NCBI GenBank assembly: GCA_000715685.1
Contig: KL569417.1
Location: 37,473-43,072 of the forward strand
DNA length: 5,600 nt
Reading direction: 5' to 3'
Origin: Streptomyces lilacinus
GTDB taxonomy: Bacteria > Actinomycetota > Actinomycetes > Streptomycetales > Streptomycetaceae
Part shown: in pieces, positions 4,985 through 5,600 of the stretch
Position numbering within the stretch: position 1 is the first letter of the stretch
Layout of the letters: each line of letters starts with the position of its first letter
Made by a program: the position numbers and the translations under genes
Notes under the pieces: generated by a model
The model's database searches: none
Seen by the model: the letters and a program-made list of their open reading frames with translations, nothing else
What the model was told of the DNA's origin: nothing

Positions 4985-5374
4985 GTGAAGCCCGCCGTGA
5001 CGTCCCCCCCAGACGTGGCCGAGAGGCACCGGGAGGCCGTGACGGGGTGGCGGACGACCGAGGTGCCTCCGCTGGAGACGGCGTACTGGCTGACCAAGCC
5101 AGCCAAGTTGATCCAGGGCACGTGGGAGCACCCCAAGGAAGCGGCCGGGTGGATGAGCGAGCTGTTGGCACAGCACGCCGCGCGTTTCGCTTCGGTGGAC
5201 GAACGGGACATGGGCCGTCTCGCACGGAAGGCCTCCCACGCGGCAGAGGTGCTGCGGTGGGGTGGGGACATCTCGTTCGGCTACTACCTCACGCGCCCCC
5301 TCTTCCTCAGCCTGGCGGTGGTCACATGCTGCCCGAACCGCTCGAGGCCCGATCAAGCATGCCCGGCGAGATAG
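4985..5374 (+). CDS. hypothetical protein, not assigned to a family (start uncertain)
   Basis: From the GTG at 4985 the product has 129 residues. The coherent part begins about GWRTTEVPPLETAYWLTKPA and continues through WEHPKEAAGWMSELLAQHAA, a helix-like DERDMGRLARKASHAAEVLR, then WGGDISFGYYLTRPLFLSLA and a cysteine-containing end, VVTCCPNRSRPDQACPAR. It reads like a real Streptomyces protein (amphipathic helices, conserved-looking W, G and P), and similar unnamed proteins seem familiar, but I cannot name a domain. No signal peptide or clear membrane helix is present. Start candidates are GTG at 4985, 4997, 5015 and 5039, and TTG at 4907; none has a well-spaced ribosome site. An AAGGAG at 4955-4960 has no start codon at proper distance, so a start lost by mutation is possible. 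It is separated from the cassette by a terminator and probably has its own promoter, which I could not find. Confidence 0.6.
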   Translation: MKPAVTSPPDVAERHREAVTGWRTTEVPPLETAYWLTKPAKLIQGTWEHPKEAAGWMSELLAQHAARFASVDERDMGRLARKASHAAEVLRWGGDISFGYYLTRPLFLSLAVVTCCPNRSRPDQACPAR

Positions 5375-5406
5375 CGCACGAAGGTGTGCGGCTCCGCTTC
5401 GTGCGC
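5374..5406 (+). terminator. hairpin at the stop of the hypothetical gene, probable terminator
   Basis: GCGCACGAAG (5374-5383) and CTTCGTGCGC (5397-5406) are perfect 10-base inverted repeats with a 13-base loop. The left arm starts on the last base of the TAG stop. It could end transcription of the hypothetical gene. It is mutually exclusive with the hairpin at 5391-5430. Confidence 0.55.
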
Positions 5407-5430
5407 GGGATCCACGGAGCGAAGCGGAGC
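5391..5430. repeat. inverted repeat of the GCGAAGCGGAGC type
   Basis: GCTCCGCTTCG (5391-5401) and CGAAGCGGAGC (5420-5430) are perfect 11-base inverted repeats with an 18-base loop. Its left arm shares 5397-5401 with the right arm of the preceding hairpin, so only one can fold at a time. Confidence 0.6.
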
Positions 5431-5483
5431 AGGCCGCCCCCGAGTGCGGGATACCACTGCCTTGCCGGGCCGGCCCTTCCGGC

Positions 5484-5592
5484 GCGAAGCGACGGACCTC
5501 CGCTACGGTCCCGCGAAGCGAAGCGGAGCGGCGGGCGCCCACGGAAGGCGGCACCGCCTCCGTGCCGGATCAGCTCTTCCGGCCGCGAAGCG
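5484..5592. repeat. cluster of GCGAAGCG repeats and hairpins
   Basis: GCGAAGCG recurs at 5484-5491, 5513-5520 (running on into GAAGCGGAGCG to 5530) and 5585-5592, besides the copy at 5419-5426. Between the copies lie further palindromes: GGACC/GGTCC (5494-5511), CCCGC/GCGGG (5510-5535), a long arm pair at 5540-5551 and 5554-5564 with one bulged A, and GGCCGC/GCGGCC (5581-5599). No reading frame here has protein character. The array may continue past the window edge. Confidence 0.55.
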
Positions 5593-5600
5593 GGCGGCCT

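Noticed and set aside
4982..5554. Minus-strand open frame with repeated SASLRG-like segments.
   Set aside because: The repeats come from the GCGAAGCG DNA array, the protein is Arg/Ala-rich without motifs, and the opposite strand holds the more protein-like frame.
1..5600. tRNA or rRNA genes, CRISPR arrays, insertion sequences, integrase att sites.
   Set aside because: I looked for cloverleaf signatures, regularly spaced repeats, transposase motifs and terminal inverted repeats and saw none.

Overview
The window looks like a chromosomal stretch from a high-GC actinomycete, most likely Streptomyces or a close relative. The evidence is GC-rich codon third positions, GTG and TTG starts, AGGAGG-type ribosome sites, and a gene set (XRE/DUF5753 regulator, DUF397, DUF6879) typical of Streptomyces. 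This placement rests on recognition from memory; no search was run.

Left part (1-1792), ordinary metabolic and regulatory genes. The 3' end of an MFS exporter gene (1-194) converges with a cupin gene on the minus strand (203-685). The cupin gene is divergent from a LysR-type regulator gene (782-1660). The short region between them holds a perfect ATAC-N7-GTAT palindrome, a textbook LysR box, so the regulator probably controls the cupin gene and itself.

Middle (1793-2983). A patatin-like lipase gene on the minus strand keeps its Ser and Asp catalytic motifs, but its 5' end is damaged. The ribosome site and GTG start lie in frame with the glycine-rich oxyanion motif, yet a TGA sits between them at codon 6. 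It is probably a pseudogene. The gap upstream of it carries nothing recognisable until about 2857, where a copy of a repeat also found twice in the MFS gene appears. A strong promoter with three perfect short palindromes then faces right.

Right part (2984-4826), the most interesting section: a tightly packed four-gene cassette. It encodes a 64-residue small protein, a DUF6879 protein, an XRE/DUF5753 regulator (Scr1-like) and a DUF397 protein. The first three genes overlap and are probably translationally coupled. The fourth follows after 70 bases with a perfect ribosome site and ends in a strong hairpin terminator. XRE-DUF5753/DUF397 pairs are known Streptomyces regulators with a toxin-antitoxin-like layout. 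The two upstream genes look like added partners whose role is unknown. The palindromes in the cassette promoter are candidate sites for autoregulation.

After the terminator comes an unrecognised gene of about 130 codons with an unclear start (about 4985-5374). Its stop codon runs into a dense array of hairpins built on a GCGAAGCG-type repeat (5374-5600), which appears non-coding.
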